Shown: piece by piece, positions 50,881 through 58,818 of the stretch
How the letters are laid out: the number at the start of each line of letters is the position of its first letter
How positions within the stretch are numbered: the first letter of the stretch is position 1
Assembly (NCBI GenBank): GCA_035938875.1
Contig: DASZGL010000041.1
Span: 1 to 64,000 of the forward strand
Length of the DNA stretch: 64,000 nucleotides
Direction of reading: 5' to 3'
Source: DASZGL01 sp035938875
Lineage (GTDB): Bacteria; Chloroflexota; Dormibacteria; Aeolococcales; Aeolococcaceae
Made by a program: the position numbers and the translations under genes
The notes under the pieces: generated by a model
Told to the model about the DNA's origin: nothing
The model's input: the letters and a program-made list of their open reading frames with translations, nothing else
Database searches by the model: none

Positions 50881-51727
50881 CTGGTTCCTCGGGTGCCGCG
50901 CCCGCGGCCGCCGGCGCACCCTGTGCATGGTAGCCACCGTCGACGTGGAGGACCTCGCCGCTGATCGCCCGCGACATGGGGCTGAGCATGAAGACCACGG
51001 CGTCGGCCACCGGGGAGGCGTCGGCGCTGTCCCAGCCGAGCGGCGCCTGCCCCTTCCAGTAGTTCTTCAACCCGGCAAAACCGGGGATCGACTTCGCTGC
51101 CATGGTCTCCAGCGGACCCGCGGAGACGGCGTTGACCCGCACCCCGCTGCCACCCAGGTCGCGCGCCAGGTAGCGGACGATGGCCTCGAGCGCCGCCTTG
51201 GCGGGACCCATCCAGTCGTACAGCGGCCACGCCACCGAGGCGTCGAAGGTGAGCGTGACCAGCGACCCACCGGTTTTGGGCATCAATGGCGCGAACTCCG
51301 CGGCCAGCGTCTTCATCGAGTAGGCGCTGACGTGTATCGCAGTTGCCACCGACTCCCACGGCGCGGTCATGAAGCCGCCGCCCAGGCAGTCCTCGGGGGC
51401 GAAGCCCACGGCGTGGACGACGCCGTCGAGGCCACCCCACCGGCGCTTCACATCGGCAGCAACGGCACGGACCTGGTCGCTGGCCGTGACGTCCATCTCC
51501 AGCACGTCGGGCGATGGCGTCAGCCGCTTGGCGCTGCGCTGGGTGAGGCTCATGGCCCGGCCGAACGACGTGAGCACCACCTCGGCCCCAGCCTGCTGCG
51601 CCGCCTCGGCGATGGCGAAGGCGATCGATCGCGGGGTGAGGACGCCGGTGACCAGGACGCGCTGCCCGCTGAGCAGCCCGGCTGCCGGCGGCCGGGGGCT
51701 TGTGTCTGTCGTCACTCCATCAACCAT
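50873..51727 (-). CDS. fabI: Enoyl-[acyl-carrier-protein] reductase (NADH), InhA-like
   Basis: A 284-residue short-chain dehydrogenase fold reductase completing each elongation cycle by reducing trans-2-enoyl-ACP. The cofactor loop is VLVTGVLTPRSIAFAIAEAA, and the catalytic Tyr170 and Lys177 are in PLYDWMGPAKAALE, the Y-x6-K spacing with the YxWM context of mycobacterial InhA. GGGAG lies 7 bases before the ATG. Overlaps fabF by 8 bases. Confidence 0.96.
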   Translation of the reverse strand: MVDGVTTDTSPRPPAAGLLSGQRVLVTGVLTPRSIAFAIAEAAQQAGAEVVLTSFGRAMSLTQRSAKRLTPSPDVLEMDVTASDQVRAVAADVKRRWGGLDGVVHAVGFAPEDCLGGGFMTAPWESVATAIHVSAYSMKTLAAEFAPLMPKTGGSLVTLTFDASVAWPLYDWMGPAKAALEAIVRYLARDLGGSGVRVNAVSAGPLETMAAKSIPGFAGLKNYWKGQAPLGWDSADASPVADAVVFMLSPMSRAISGEVLHVDGGYHAQGAPAAAGAAPEEPDD

Positions 51728-51748
51728 AGGGCGCTCCCGTAGCGGGCG

Positions 51749-51985
51749 TTACGCGCCACCGCCATCGCCACGGCGGCGTGCCCGGTGGGCGCGAAGCGCC
51801 CGGATCCCGAGCGCCCCTGCCACCGCCCCGAGCACCACGGTGATGCCGCCGATGGTGGCGTGGACGATGAAGAAGCTGTCGAGGTGGTGGTCCGGGTACA
51901 CGTTTTTGACAAAGGTGGCCCAGACGTAGAGGTTCCATATGGCGAAGCCGACGAGGAACCACGCGGCGCGCCGCGAGAGGGTCAC
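51749..51985 (-). CDS. Small membrane protein, SCO4848-like
   Basis: 78 residues with two membrane spans (AAWFLVGFAIWNLYVWATFV and FIVHATIGGITVVLGAVAGALG), a conserved-looking WxxFVKN junction and an Arg-rich tail. It resembles the SCO4848 family of actinobacterial membrane proteins, function unknown. ATGA overlap with the IMPase gene and 21 bases to fabI. Confidence 0.7.
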   Translation of the reverse strand: MTLSRRAAWFLVGFAIWNLYVWATFVKNVYPDHHLDSFFIVHATIGGITVVLGAVAGALGIRALRAHRARRRGDGGGA

Positions 51986-52803
51986 CCGGCGACCCCCGGG
52001 GCAGCGGAGGCGTCGCTGGCACGGACCAGGTCGAGCATGCGCTCGTGCCAGGCGGGCGAGCCGGCGAGGATGTCGCCGCTGCCGTACACGGCCTGCGTGT
52101 CGCCGCTCCAGTCACTGACGACGCCGCCGGCCTCGAGCACGAGCAGGGCGCCGGCGGCGATGTCCCAGAGGGAAAGGCCGAGCTCGAAAAATCCGTCGAA
52201 GGCCCCCGCGGCCGAGTAGCTCAGGTCGAGACTGGCGGCGCCGGCCCGGCGCAGGTCCTCGACGTCGTCCATGACCGCCTCGAACACCGCCAGGTAGCGG
52301 GCGCGATTCTCCGGGCGGCGGAAGGGGAATCCCGTCGCCACCACGCCACGACCCTCGCCGGTCGCAGTCGCCAGCCGGCGTCCCCGCCTGTCGTGAGCGC
52401 CGAGGCCGCGAGCGCCGCTCCACAGCTCGCCAGTGAATGGCGAGGCGACCGCGCCAAGCAGCGGCATGCCGTCCTCGAGCAACCCGACGCTGACGCCGAC
52501 GACGGGAAAGCCGCGGAGCAGGTTGGTGGTGCCGTCCACGGGATCGACCGCCCACATCAGCCCGCCGAGCAGGCCGCCGCCGGACGCCGACTCCTCGGCG
52601 CGTACGGCGATCTGGGGCGCTCCCTCGCGGAGCACGGCGAGCGCCGTCTCCTCGGCGGCGCGGTCGGCGGCGGTGACGTAGTCGTGGTAGCCCTTGCGCT
52701 CGGTCTGCAGCGCGATGCCCTCGTCCCGCCAGCGCACGACGACGTCAGCCGCGGCGCTGGCGGCTCGAACGGCGAGCTCGCGCAGCTGGGGCAGGTCGGT
52801 CAA
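51982..52803 (-). CDS. Inositol monophosphatase-family phosphatase
   Basis: About 273 residues. The metal and substrate motifs of the IMPase/SuhB/CysQ superfamily are present: VRAEESASGGG (Glu), WAVDPVDGTTNLLRGFP (DPxDGT) and LWDIAAGALLVLEAGGVVSDW. It hydrolyses inositol phosphates or related sugar and nucleotide phosphates. The start is uncertain: I use the TTG at 52803, because no ATG or GTG lies near and the divergent DUF72 gene limits extension. It is first of the IMPase-SCO4848-fabI-fabF-macro run. Confidence 0.9.
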   Translation of the reverse strand: MTDLPQLRELAVRAASAAADVVVRWRDEGIALQTERKGYHDYVTAADRAAEETALAVLREGAPQIAVRAEESASGGGLLGGLMWAVDPVDGTTNLLRGFPVVGVSVGLLEDGMPLLGAVASPFTGELWSGARGLGAHDRRGRRLATATGEGRGVVATGFPFRRPENRARYLAVFEAVMDDVEDLRRAGAASLDLSYSAAGAFDGFFELGLSLWDIAAGALLVLEAGGVVSDWSGDTQAVYGSGDILAGSPAWHERMLDLVRASDASAAPGVAG

Positions 52804-52912
52804 CTCAGCACGCGCGCGACGTCGAGAGTGGCTGCCATGGCGCCAGACGGTACTCGATCGGCGTTTTGCGACGACCCGCCCGTGGCGAGGCCTGGTCTGT
52901 GGAGTCGACCAT

Positions 52913-53908
52913 ATGGCCATGGCGGCTCCGATCCTGGTGGGCACGTGCAACTGGATGGACCACAAGAGCTTCTATCCCGCGCACCTGGAGCGGGGCCGGC
53001 AGAAGGAGAAGCTCACCTACTACGCGCGCTACTTCCCCATGGTCGAGGTGGACAGCACCTTCTACGGGATTCCCAGCCCCGCAGTCGTCGCCGGCTGGCT
53101 GCAGCGCACCCCGGCCGACTTCCGGTTCAACGTCAAGGCGTACCGTTCGCTCACCCGCCACGAGCGATCCGCCGGCGAAACCCGCCCTCCGACCGAGGAG
53201 GAGGAGCGTGACTTCATGGCGGCGCTGCTGCCCCTGCGCGACGCCGGCCGGCTGGTGGCGGTGCACTATCAGTTTCCGCCATGGTTCACCAATACACCGC
53301 AGTCGCGGGACGTCCTGCTCGAGGCCCGCGATCGCCACCCTGAGGACATCCTGGCGGTCGAGTTCCGCCATCGTTCCTGGTACGACAACGGCGCCTGGCC
53401 GAGGACGGAGGAGCTGCTCACCGAGATGGATGCCGTCTACGTCGGCGTCGACGCGCCCCAGCTCGGCAGCGGCACCGCACCGCCGCTCATGGCGGTCACC
53501 TCGCCGCGGCTGGCCATCGCCCGCCTCCATGGGCGCAACTACAAGACCTGGTACATCCGTGGTGCAAAGAGCAGCGGCGAGCGCTTCGACTACCTGTACT
53601 CGCCCGACGAGCTCCGCGACTGGGTGCCGGCGATCCATGCGGCGGCGGCGGCGGGTGTTCCGGTCCATGTGGTCATGAACAACAACCGCAGCAACTACGC
53701 GGTGGTCAACGCCTTCGACATGGCGGCGCTCCTGTCCCTGCCCCTGCCCCGCCCCCCAGGACCCATCCTGGAGACGCTGGAGCGGCGCGACGGTCAGATT
53801 CCCGCCTGGGTGACCCAGGCCGAGCCCCTGCCCGAGGACGCCGGCCGAGAGCAGCTCGCCCTCGGTCTGGACTCGCCGGGGCGGCCGCCCCGGCCCGCCT
53901 CTCCCTGA
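52913..53908 (+). CDS. DUF72-family protein
   Basis: A 331-residue TIM-barrel-like DUF72 (YecE) protein of unknown function. Family blocks: ILVGTCNWMDHKSFYP, YFPMVEVDSTFYGIP, DFRFNVKAYRSLTRH and LAVEFRHRSWYD, then YAVVNAFDMAALL. The C-terminal ~50 residues are Pro-rich and less conserved. The ATG at 52913 gives the normal N-terminus. Monocistronic, divergent from the IMPase gene. Confidence 0.9.
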   Translation: MAMAAPILVGTCNWMDHKSFYPAHLERGRQKEKLTYYARYFPMVEVDSTFYGIPSPAVVAGWLQRTPADFRFNVKAYRSLTRHERSAGETRPPTEEEERDFMAALLPLRDAGRLVAVHYQFPPWFTNTPQSRDVLLEARDRHPEDILAVEFRHRSWYDNGAWPRTEELLTEMDAVYVGVDAPQLGSGTAPPLMAVTSPRLAIARLHGRNYKTWYIRGAKSSGERFDYLYSPDELRDWVPAIHAAAAAGVPVHVVMNNNRSNYAVVNAFDMAALLSLPLPRPPGPILETLERRDGQIPAWVTQAEPLPEDAGREQLALGLDSPGRPPRPASP

Positions 53909-54094
53909 GGCGGCGTCAGCGTACTCCCCTCTTCATTCTGAGGCCGATTTGCGCCAAGATATGGGGTGCTGGCTGGCACGACCCGCGGCGCCTCGCTGCG
54001 CCGGGTTGCCCGCAACTCGGCAGCACGACACCCACACCGGACCCGGGTCCCACCCGCCGCCGGATTCGATCCGCTCCGCGAGGAGGAAGCGAAA

Positions 54095-54349
54095 ATGGCC
54101 ATGGCCGCACCCCGACGCAACGATCGCGGTCGGCGCCCCGCGCCGAGCGGTGTCGTCATGCGCAACGAGGCCGAGACCCACGAGGTCGAGGTCTCTCGCG
54201 CCCTCAGCCAGTGGGCGGTGACCGTCACCAGCCTCGCCGATGGGCGCATGATCTGCCAGGACTTCTTCAACCGGCGCTGGGAGGCGATGGCCCGCGCCGA
54301 GGATTTCGTCCGCCTGCTCAACCGCAAGGAGCCGCCCCCCGGCTGGTGA
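54095..54349 (+). CDS. Small hypothetical protein
   Basis: 84 residues, not recognised. A basic N-terminus (about 1-25) is followed by a compact domain (EVEVSRALSQWAVTVTSLAD, MICQDFFNRRWEAMARAEDF) and a short Pro tail. GAGGAGG lies about 8 bases before the ATG, strong support for translation. It sits alone between DUF72 and the convergent PDZ gene. Confidence 0.65.
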   Translation: MAMAAPRRNDRGRRPAPSGVVMRNEAETHEVEVSRALSQWAVTVTSLADGRMICQDFFNRRWEAMARAEDFVRLLNRKEPPPGW

Positions 54350-54368
54350 CCCGCGGTCGGGTGCGCGC

Positions 54369-54734
54369 TCAGGTCGAAGCGGCTGTCTGTTCGGCGTCTG
54401 CGGTCGGCCGCGGGAATGTCACCACCACGCTGAGGTCCTCGCCACGGCGGCGCACGGTCAGGCTCATGGTGTCCCCGGGTCGCCGCGCCGCCACCGCGGT
54501 GCGGAACTGCGCGGCGCCGCCGCTCAGGGTGTAGGGGCCGATCCCGGTGATGATGTCGCCGGCGGCGATGCCCGCTGTCGCCGCCGGTGATCCGTCTGCC
54601 ACCCTGCCCACCTCAACGCCGTAGACCGCGGGCAGCCCGTGCTCGCGGGCGACCTCGGGGCTCACCGAGCGGACCGCGGCGCCCAGCGACACCGGTGGCT
54701 GCTCGGCGCTCTCGTTGATCGGCGGCGTGTCCAC
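54369..54734 (-). CDS. Stand-alone PDZ-domain protein
   Basis: 121 residues made almost wholly of one HtrA/DegP-type PDZ domain (GVEVGRVADGSPAATAGIAA, GDIITGIGPYTLSG, PGDTMSLTVRRRGEDLSVVV). No protease or membrane segment, so it is a cytoplasmic peptide-binding adaptor, or the tail of a split protein. GTG start 12 bases after the helicase stop, so they share a transcript. Confidence 0.85.
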   Translation of the reverse strand: MDTPPINESAEQPPVSLGAAVRSVSPEVAREHGLPAVYGVEVGRVADGSPAATAGIAAGDIITGIGPYTLSGGAAQFRTAVAARRPGDTMSLTVRRRGEDLSVVVTFPRPTADAEQTAAST

Positions 54735-54746
54735 GGCGGCTCGGGG

Positions 54747-57437
54747 TTACGCGGCCGGGGCGGTGCCGCCCTCGTTGGTGGGCGCCAACTCCGGGCTGCT
54801 CGCCGGCATCGGGGCTGCCTGGGACTGCCCCTGGCCGCCGTGGCGTCCGCGACGGCGCCGGCGGCGGCGCGGCCGGTAGGCACCATCGGGACCGACGGAT
54901 CCGGGTTGCCCATCGCCCCCGCCGGCGCCCTCGGCGGCAGCGCCGTCGACGCCGCCCTCGGTCCGGACCTCGCCCGGGGCGTGGCCGCCTCCGCGACGGC
55001 GACGGCGACGGCGTCGACGGCGACGCGCCTGCTCGCCGGTGCCGGGCAGCTGTTCGCCTTCCGCGGTCCCCTCACCGGCCTGGGGCACGGGCAACCCGTC
55101 GGGCCCGATGATCGGGACAGTGGTGACCGCAACCCCGGATCGCTTGCGCCGCCGCCGGCGACGCTTGCGCGCGTGGTCGAGCTGCTCCTCGCCGGCCTCG
55201 CCTTCGCCGTCGATGATCGCGCCTGTCGCGGGGTCGCGCCGCCGGCCGCCGCCTTTGCGCTTCAACGGTGTCACCAGCTCGGCGGCGCTCACCCATCCGC
55301 CGCCGGCACGCGCCGCCTCGACGAGCTCGCCGTACATCGACTCCTCTCCGCTGCGCAGCGTCGCGCTGTCACCGATGCACGCCACCAATCGCTTGGCGCG
55401 GGATATGGCGACGTTGAGCCGGTTGGGTACGCGGAGGAAGCCGATGCGGCCGCGTTCGTTGCTGCGCACCAGGGAGATGACCACGAGGTCCTCCTCGCGG
55501 CCCTCGAAGGAGTCGACGGTGTCGATCTTGACGCTGCGCTTGAACTTGCGCCGCCCCAGGGCCTGGCGGAGCCGCTCCACCTGCTCGGCGTACATGGCGA
55601 TCACCGCCATGGAAAGGTCGCGCGGGCAGCGTTCGTCGAGCAGCCGGACCACCTGCGCGGCGACGCGCACCTCAGCCTCGTTGCGCAGCGCGCCTCCAGG
55701 GCCGCGACGCTCGCGTCCGCCGCGCATGCCCTCGGTGTCGACGAAGTGGAGAGCGACCGGGAATGGCTTGCGGGTGACGAAGGCGTACGCCTGCACCTCG
55801 GGCGCATCCTCGAGCTGGCCGTCGTACGACGCCTGGGACACGTAGTCGGCGATCTGCGGGTGCATGCGGTGCTGGATGGTCAGCAGGCACTGCGCCTCGG
55901 AGGGAAGGCCGCCGTCCCAGCACTGCTCGAAGAGGCTGCGGTTGACCAGGTCCTCGAGTTGCGGATCCGTCTCGACGATGCCGTACAGGGCGTCGTCCTC
56001 GACGGGCGGCAGCTGCTTGTGGTCGCCAACCAGCGCCAGGGCGCTGCCGAGTCGCAAGGCGGGCAGTGCCTCGTCGGCGCGTGCCTTGTTGGCCTCGTCG
56101 AGGACGACGATGTCGAAGTTCATGTCGGTGATGGCCGACGTGGCCGCGGTGGCGCAGGTGGCGAAGTAGCAGTTGGCGGTGAGCAGGCGGGGGTCATCCT
56201 CGTCGTCACAGCGGAACTGGTCGACGGTGGGATGCACACGCTCGGCGCGGGCGACGCGCACCGCACGCATGCCCGGGGTGCCGGCGAGCCGTTCCAGTGC
56301 GTTGTCAACCGCCAGGTTGCTGTGTGACGTCACCAGGATGCGCTCGTCGGGATTGCGAGCCAGGCGGCGCTTGATGGCCTCGACGATGACCGTGGTCTTG
56401 CCTGTGCCCGGAGGCCCTTGGATGAAGACCGACTGGCCTGCGGCCAGGACGCTGAGCAGGGCAACGGCGCGGTCCTGGGGAGGGTTGGCGATCATCCCCG
56501 CGGTCAGCCAGTCGCCTTCTGTGTCGGCGACCGTGGGAGCCGAGATTGTGTCAGGGCTGACCAGAAGCTGGGCGAGCAGCCCGACGCCGAAGTCGCGGGT
56601 GGCGATGGCGGCGAGAACTGAACGCTTTGCCTGGTAGAGGGCGCGGTTGAACGACGGAGTGATGGTCCCTTCGGTACCGGCATGTTCGAAGGTGCGGCAG
56701 ACGACCTCGATGACCCGCCGCTGGTGGTCGATGCGGCTGACGCGGCCGACGAAGTTGGGCTCGTCCTCGGGCTCGACCAGGACGGCGGCGTCGGGCTGAA
56801 GACTGATCGGCTCGCCCTCGGGGACGAGCAGCTCGACCTTGCCTACCTCGGGCTGCTTCCAGTCGGCCTCGGTGAAGGCCCTGCCGCACGACGGGCAGCG
56901 ATCGTGCTCGGCGGGACGCCAGAGCGCACGGCACGTCTTGCACCGCCAGGACTCGCGCGCGCCGACGAAGCGTGTCCGCTGGGTCTGTGCGCGAGTCTTC
57001 TCGGCGGTCTCCAGCCTTTCGACGAGCTTGAGCGTGGCGTAGAGCTGCGCGGAGGCGGCGGCGCGCTCGCTCGCGGCGAGCCAGTCGAAGAGCCGGTAGG
57101 TGTCGCTGGCGGTGCCGTTGGCCGCGCTGACCACCGGGTGGTGGGCGGTGATGGTCAGCACCTTGGCGCCGTCAGGATGCCCGCTGATGGGCTTGAGCGC
57201 GTCGACGCGGAGCGCGAAGTGCTCGCGCCGGCCATCGGGCGACGGTTGGGCGCTGCACAGCAGGGTGAGATCGGGGAGGGCGAGGAGGACGCGCGGGGGC
57301 TCGCCCTCGGCAAAGGACACGGTGAGGTGGTCCAGCTCGCCCAGGCGCTCGGCGAAGACTTGGCGCGGATCGGCGCCGGCGCTGGCACCGTTGGCCAGCG
57401 TGGCCAGCACCACCATCGCGTCGCTGCCGTCGGGCAC
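54747..57437 (-). CDS. SF1-type DNA/RNA helicase with zinc finger and Arg-rich tail
   Basis: At least 896 residues. An N-terminal domain carries a CKTCRALW...CPSCGRAF zinc finger (about 168-190). The UPF1/IGHMBP2-like SF1 core has Walker A QGPPGTGKTTVIVEA, Walker B VVLDEANKA, LTIQHRMHPQIADYVS and VDTVDSFEGREEDLVV. The last ~175 residues are Gly/Pro-rich with three Arg blocks (about 757-766, 805-815, 855-863), as in RNA-binding tails. The GTG at 57437 is the first canonical start, but the frame stays open upstream, with a CTG at 57479 as an alternative. Probable role: nucleic-acid remodelling or RNA surveillance. Confidence 0.9.
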   Translation of the reverse strand: MPDGSDAMVVLATLANGASAGADPRQVFAERLGELDHLTVSFAEGEPPRVLLALPDLTLLCSAQPSPDGRREHFALRVDALKPISGHPDGAKVLTITAHHPVVSAANGTASDTYRLFDWLAASERAAASAQLYATLKLVERLETAEKTRAQTQRTRFVGARESWRCKTCRALWRPAEHDRCPSCGRAFTEADWKQPEVGKVELLVPEGEPISLQPDAAVLVEPEDEPNFVGRVSRIDHQRRVIEVVCRTFEHAGTEGTITPSFNRALYQAKRSVLAAIATRDFGVGLLAQLLVSPDTISAPTVADTEGDWLTAGMIANPPQDRAVALLSVLAAGQSVFIQGPPGTGKTTVIVEAIKRRLARNPDERILVTSHSNLAVDNALERLAGTPGMRAVRVARAERVHPTVDQFRCDDEDDPRLLTANCYFATCATAATSAITDMNFDIVVLDEANKARADEALPALRLGSALALVGDHKQLPPVEDDALYGIVETDPQLEDLVNRSLFEQCWDGGLPSEAQCLLTIQHRMHPQIADYVSQASYDGQLEDAPEVQAYAFVTRKPFPVALHFVDTEGMRGGRERRGPGGALRNEAEVRVAAQVVRLLDERCPRDLSMAVIAMYAEQVERLRQALGRRKFKRSVKIDTVDSFEGREEDLVVISLVRSNERGRIGFLRVPNRLNVAISRAKRLVACIGDSATLRSGEESMYGELVEAARAGGGWVSAAELVTPLKRKGGGRRRDPATGAIIDGEGEAGEEQLDHARKRRRRRRKRSGVAVTTVPIIGPDGLPVPQAGEGTAEGEQLPGTGEQARRRRRRRRRRRGGGHAPGEVRTEGGVDGAAAEGAGGGDGQPGSVGPDGAYRPRRRRRRRGRHGGQGQSQAAPMPASSPELAPTNEGGTAPAA

Positions 57438-57738
57438 GACAAGGTGAAGCCGATCGATGGCGAGGTCGGGTGCGATCAGGGGACGGTCAACCTCGGGTTG
57501 CCAAGGGTGCGAAGACGCCAGGCAACGATGAATCGCGGAGTTCTCGGGCGCAGGCCGCCGACCATAAAGGGCGTTGCGGCGGCGGGGGCGGTCACTGAGT
57601 GTCCGCCGGGAGTTCGTCCCGTATCCTTCCGCGCTCCGGACTATATCCCAAAAGGAAGTCTGCTTACCAGCTTTCCCCGCAACGGCCAGGTGAAAACCTC
57701 GGTAGCCACGGGGCAGCGCCGCAGCGGGGGCAAACAGA
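57438..57738. other. Intergenic region upstream of the helicase
   Basis: About 300 bp with no convincing gene. Minus-strand TATAGT (57645-57640) is a possible -10 for the helicase. A 29-codon minus frame (57565-57476) starts ATG and its stop overlaps CTG 57479 as CTGA, but it lacks a ribosome-binding site. I looked for riboswitch cores and recognised none. Confidence 0.4.
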
Positions 57739-57770
57739 AGAGCCGCCCCGGGTCCCCCCGAGGCGGCTCT
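57739..57770 (-). terminator. Terminator of the surface-protein gene
   Basis: A perfect 9-bp stem AGAGCCGCC (57739-57747) with GGCGGCTCT (57762-57770), 25 bases after the stop at 57796. On the minus strand it is followed by TCTGTTTG. Confidence 0.75.
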
Positions 57771-57795
57771 GCGTCAAAACCAGTTGGTCGGGCCC

Positions 57796-58566
57796 TTAGA
57801 CCTCGCCGTCGCGGCGACGCCTGCGGGTGAAGCTGATCGCCAGCATGCCGCCGCCGATGCTGACCAGCGAGAGGCCGGCCAGGAACGATCCGTCGAGGCC
57901 GGCGATGCCGGTGCCGGTGTTCGGCGCGCCGATCGACGTGCTGATGCCGGAGACGGACCCCGACGGGCTGTTGGTGGTGCTCGTTGGGTTGTTGCCGCCG
58001 GTCGGCGTCGAGCTGCTCACCGGGGTGCTGACCTGCGTGGTGGCAGTCGTCGTCGAGCAGTCGTGCTCGGCGCCTTCCTCGTCACCGTTGGCGGGTTTGG
58101 CCGATCCCTGCTCATCGTCTGCAGCGCAGGTGCTGGTGGTCGTCGAGCAGTCGTTCTCGGCGCCTTCCTCGTCACCGTTGGCCGGCTTGGCCGACCCTTG
58201 CTCGTCGTCAGCGCCGCAGGTGTTCGTCTCGGTCTTCGTCTCGGTCTTCTTGGTGGACGTCTCGCTCTCGGTCTTGGTCGAGCAGTCGTCCTTGTCGCCT
58301 TCCTCATCGCCGGTGGCCGGCTTGGCCGACCCCTGCTCGTCGTCACCAGTGCACGTGCTGGTGTCGGTCTTGGTCGTGGTGCACACGGGGACGGTCTGCA
58401 GGGCGGCGACGTTGCCGCACGTCGAGGGACCGTTCTGCACGGTGGAGGCGCCCGAGTTGGCCGAAGCCGGGGCGCCTCCGGCGCTCAGCGCCAGGAACCC
58501 TGATCCAGTCAACAGCGCGAATGCGCTGACCCCTCGGATCACAATAGTCCGAATCTTGGTCGGCAC
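57796..58566 (-). CDS. Surface protein with three Cys-bracketed acidic repeats and an APNTG sorting signal
   Basis: 256 residues. Signal peptide about 1-36. Three repeats of the form C-x2-DDEQGSAKPA-x-GDEEG-x3-DC span C72-C95, C117-C140 and C147-C170, separated by Ser/Thr/Lys linkers; then a Ser/Thr/Pro stalk. The C-terminus has APNTG (214-218), a hydrophobic span and RRRRR-DGEV, an LPxTG-like sortase signal. It is therefore probably covalently attached to the wall or anchored in the membrane. GTG start with GGAGGG upstream. The function is unknown; acidic repeats suggest metal or cation binding. Confidence 0.78.
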   Translation of the reverse strand: MPTKIRTIVIRGVSAFALLTGSGFLALSAGGAPASANSGASTVQNGPSTCGNVAALQTVPVCTTTKTDTSTCTGDDEQGSAKPATGDEEGDKDDCSTKTESETSTKKTETKTETNTCGADDEQGSAKPANGDEEGAENDCSTTTSTCAADDEQGSAKPANGDEEGAEHDCSTTTATTQVSTPVSSSTPTGGNNPTSTTNSPSGSVSGISTSIGAPNTGTGIAGLDGSFLAGLSLVSIGGGMLAISFTRRRRRDGEV

Positions 58567-58656
58567 GACGGCCCTCCCTTGTGGCCCCCACTCGGATCTC
58601 TAGTCCGGAGGGCCCAGCACTCCTGCGCGTCGCAAGCATGACACAAAACTGGGCGA

Positions 58657-58698
58657 GTTGACAAACGAGTTCACAAACGTTCACAGACCAGTAACAGG
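58657..58698. promoter_or_regulatory. Phased GTTsACA-type repeats between surface-protein and glycosyltransferase genes
   Basis: GTTGACAAAC (58657), GTTCACAAAC (58669), GTTCACAGAC (58679) and a weaker GTAACAGG (58691) are spaced 10-12 bases, about one DNA turn, in the AT-richest part of the 248-bp divergent region. A plausible multi-site operator. Confidence 0.45.
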
Positions 58699-58774
58699 AT
58701 CGAACGGTGGCCAACCGCCCGCCGGCCCTGGCCTGACGGCGGTGTTGTGAGGTTTGCACTGCCGCGCGAGCGAC

Positions 58775-58780
58775 TACCAT
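58775..58780 (+). promoter_or_regulatory. Putative -10 element (TACCAT) of the glycosyltransferase operon
   Basis: TACCAT ends 8 bases before the GTG at 58789 that opens a 9-codon mini-ORF, and 34 bases before the annotated glycosyltransferase GTG. Confidence 0.45.
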
Positions 58781-58788
58781 CTGCGGCC

Positions 58789-58818
58789 GTGACCCCCTCG
58801 GCGGGCGAGCAGCCGTGA
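58789..58818 (+). CDS. Candidate leaderless mini-ORF (9 codons) coupled to the glycosyltransferase
   Basis: GTG ACC CCC TCG GCG GGC GAG CAG CCG TGA. The stop overlaps the next gene's GTG as GTGA. Position fits a leaderless start. The peptide (VTPSAGEQP) has no recognised function. Confidence 0.3.
   Translation: MTPSAGEQP

Noticed and set aside
54639..56327. A 562-codon open frame on the plus strand
   Set aside because: Mirror of the helicase gene; composition bias only.
57476..57565. A 29-codon leader ORF ahead of the helicase with a CTGA overlap
   Set aside because: No promoter hexamer at leaderless spacing and no ribosome-binding site, and CTG is rare; unlike the two mini-ORFs reported it lacks independent support.
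57438..57738. Possible riboswitch in the longest gene-free stretch
   Set aside because: I compared it by eye with c-di-GMP, ydaO, cobalamin and TPP cores and found no match. A covariance-model search would be needed to reopen it.
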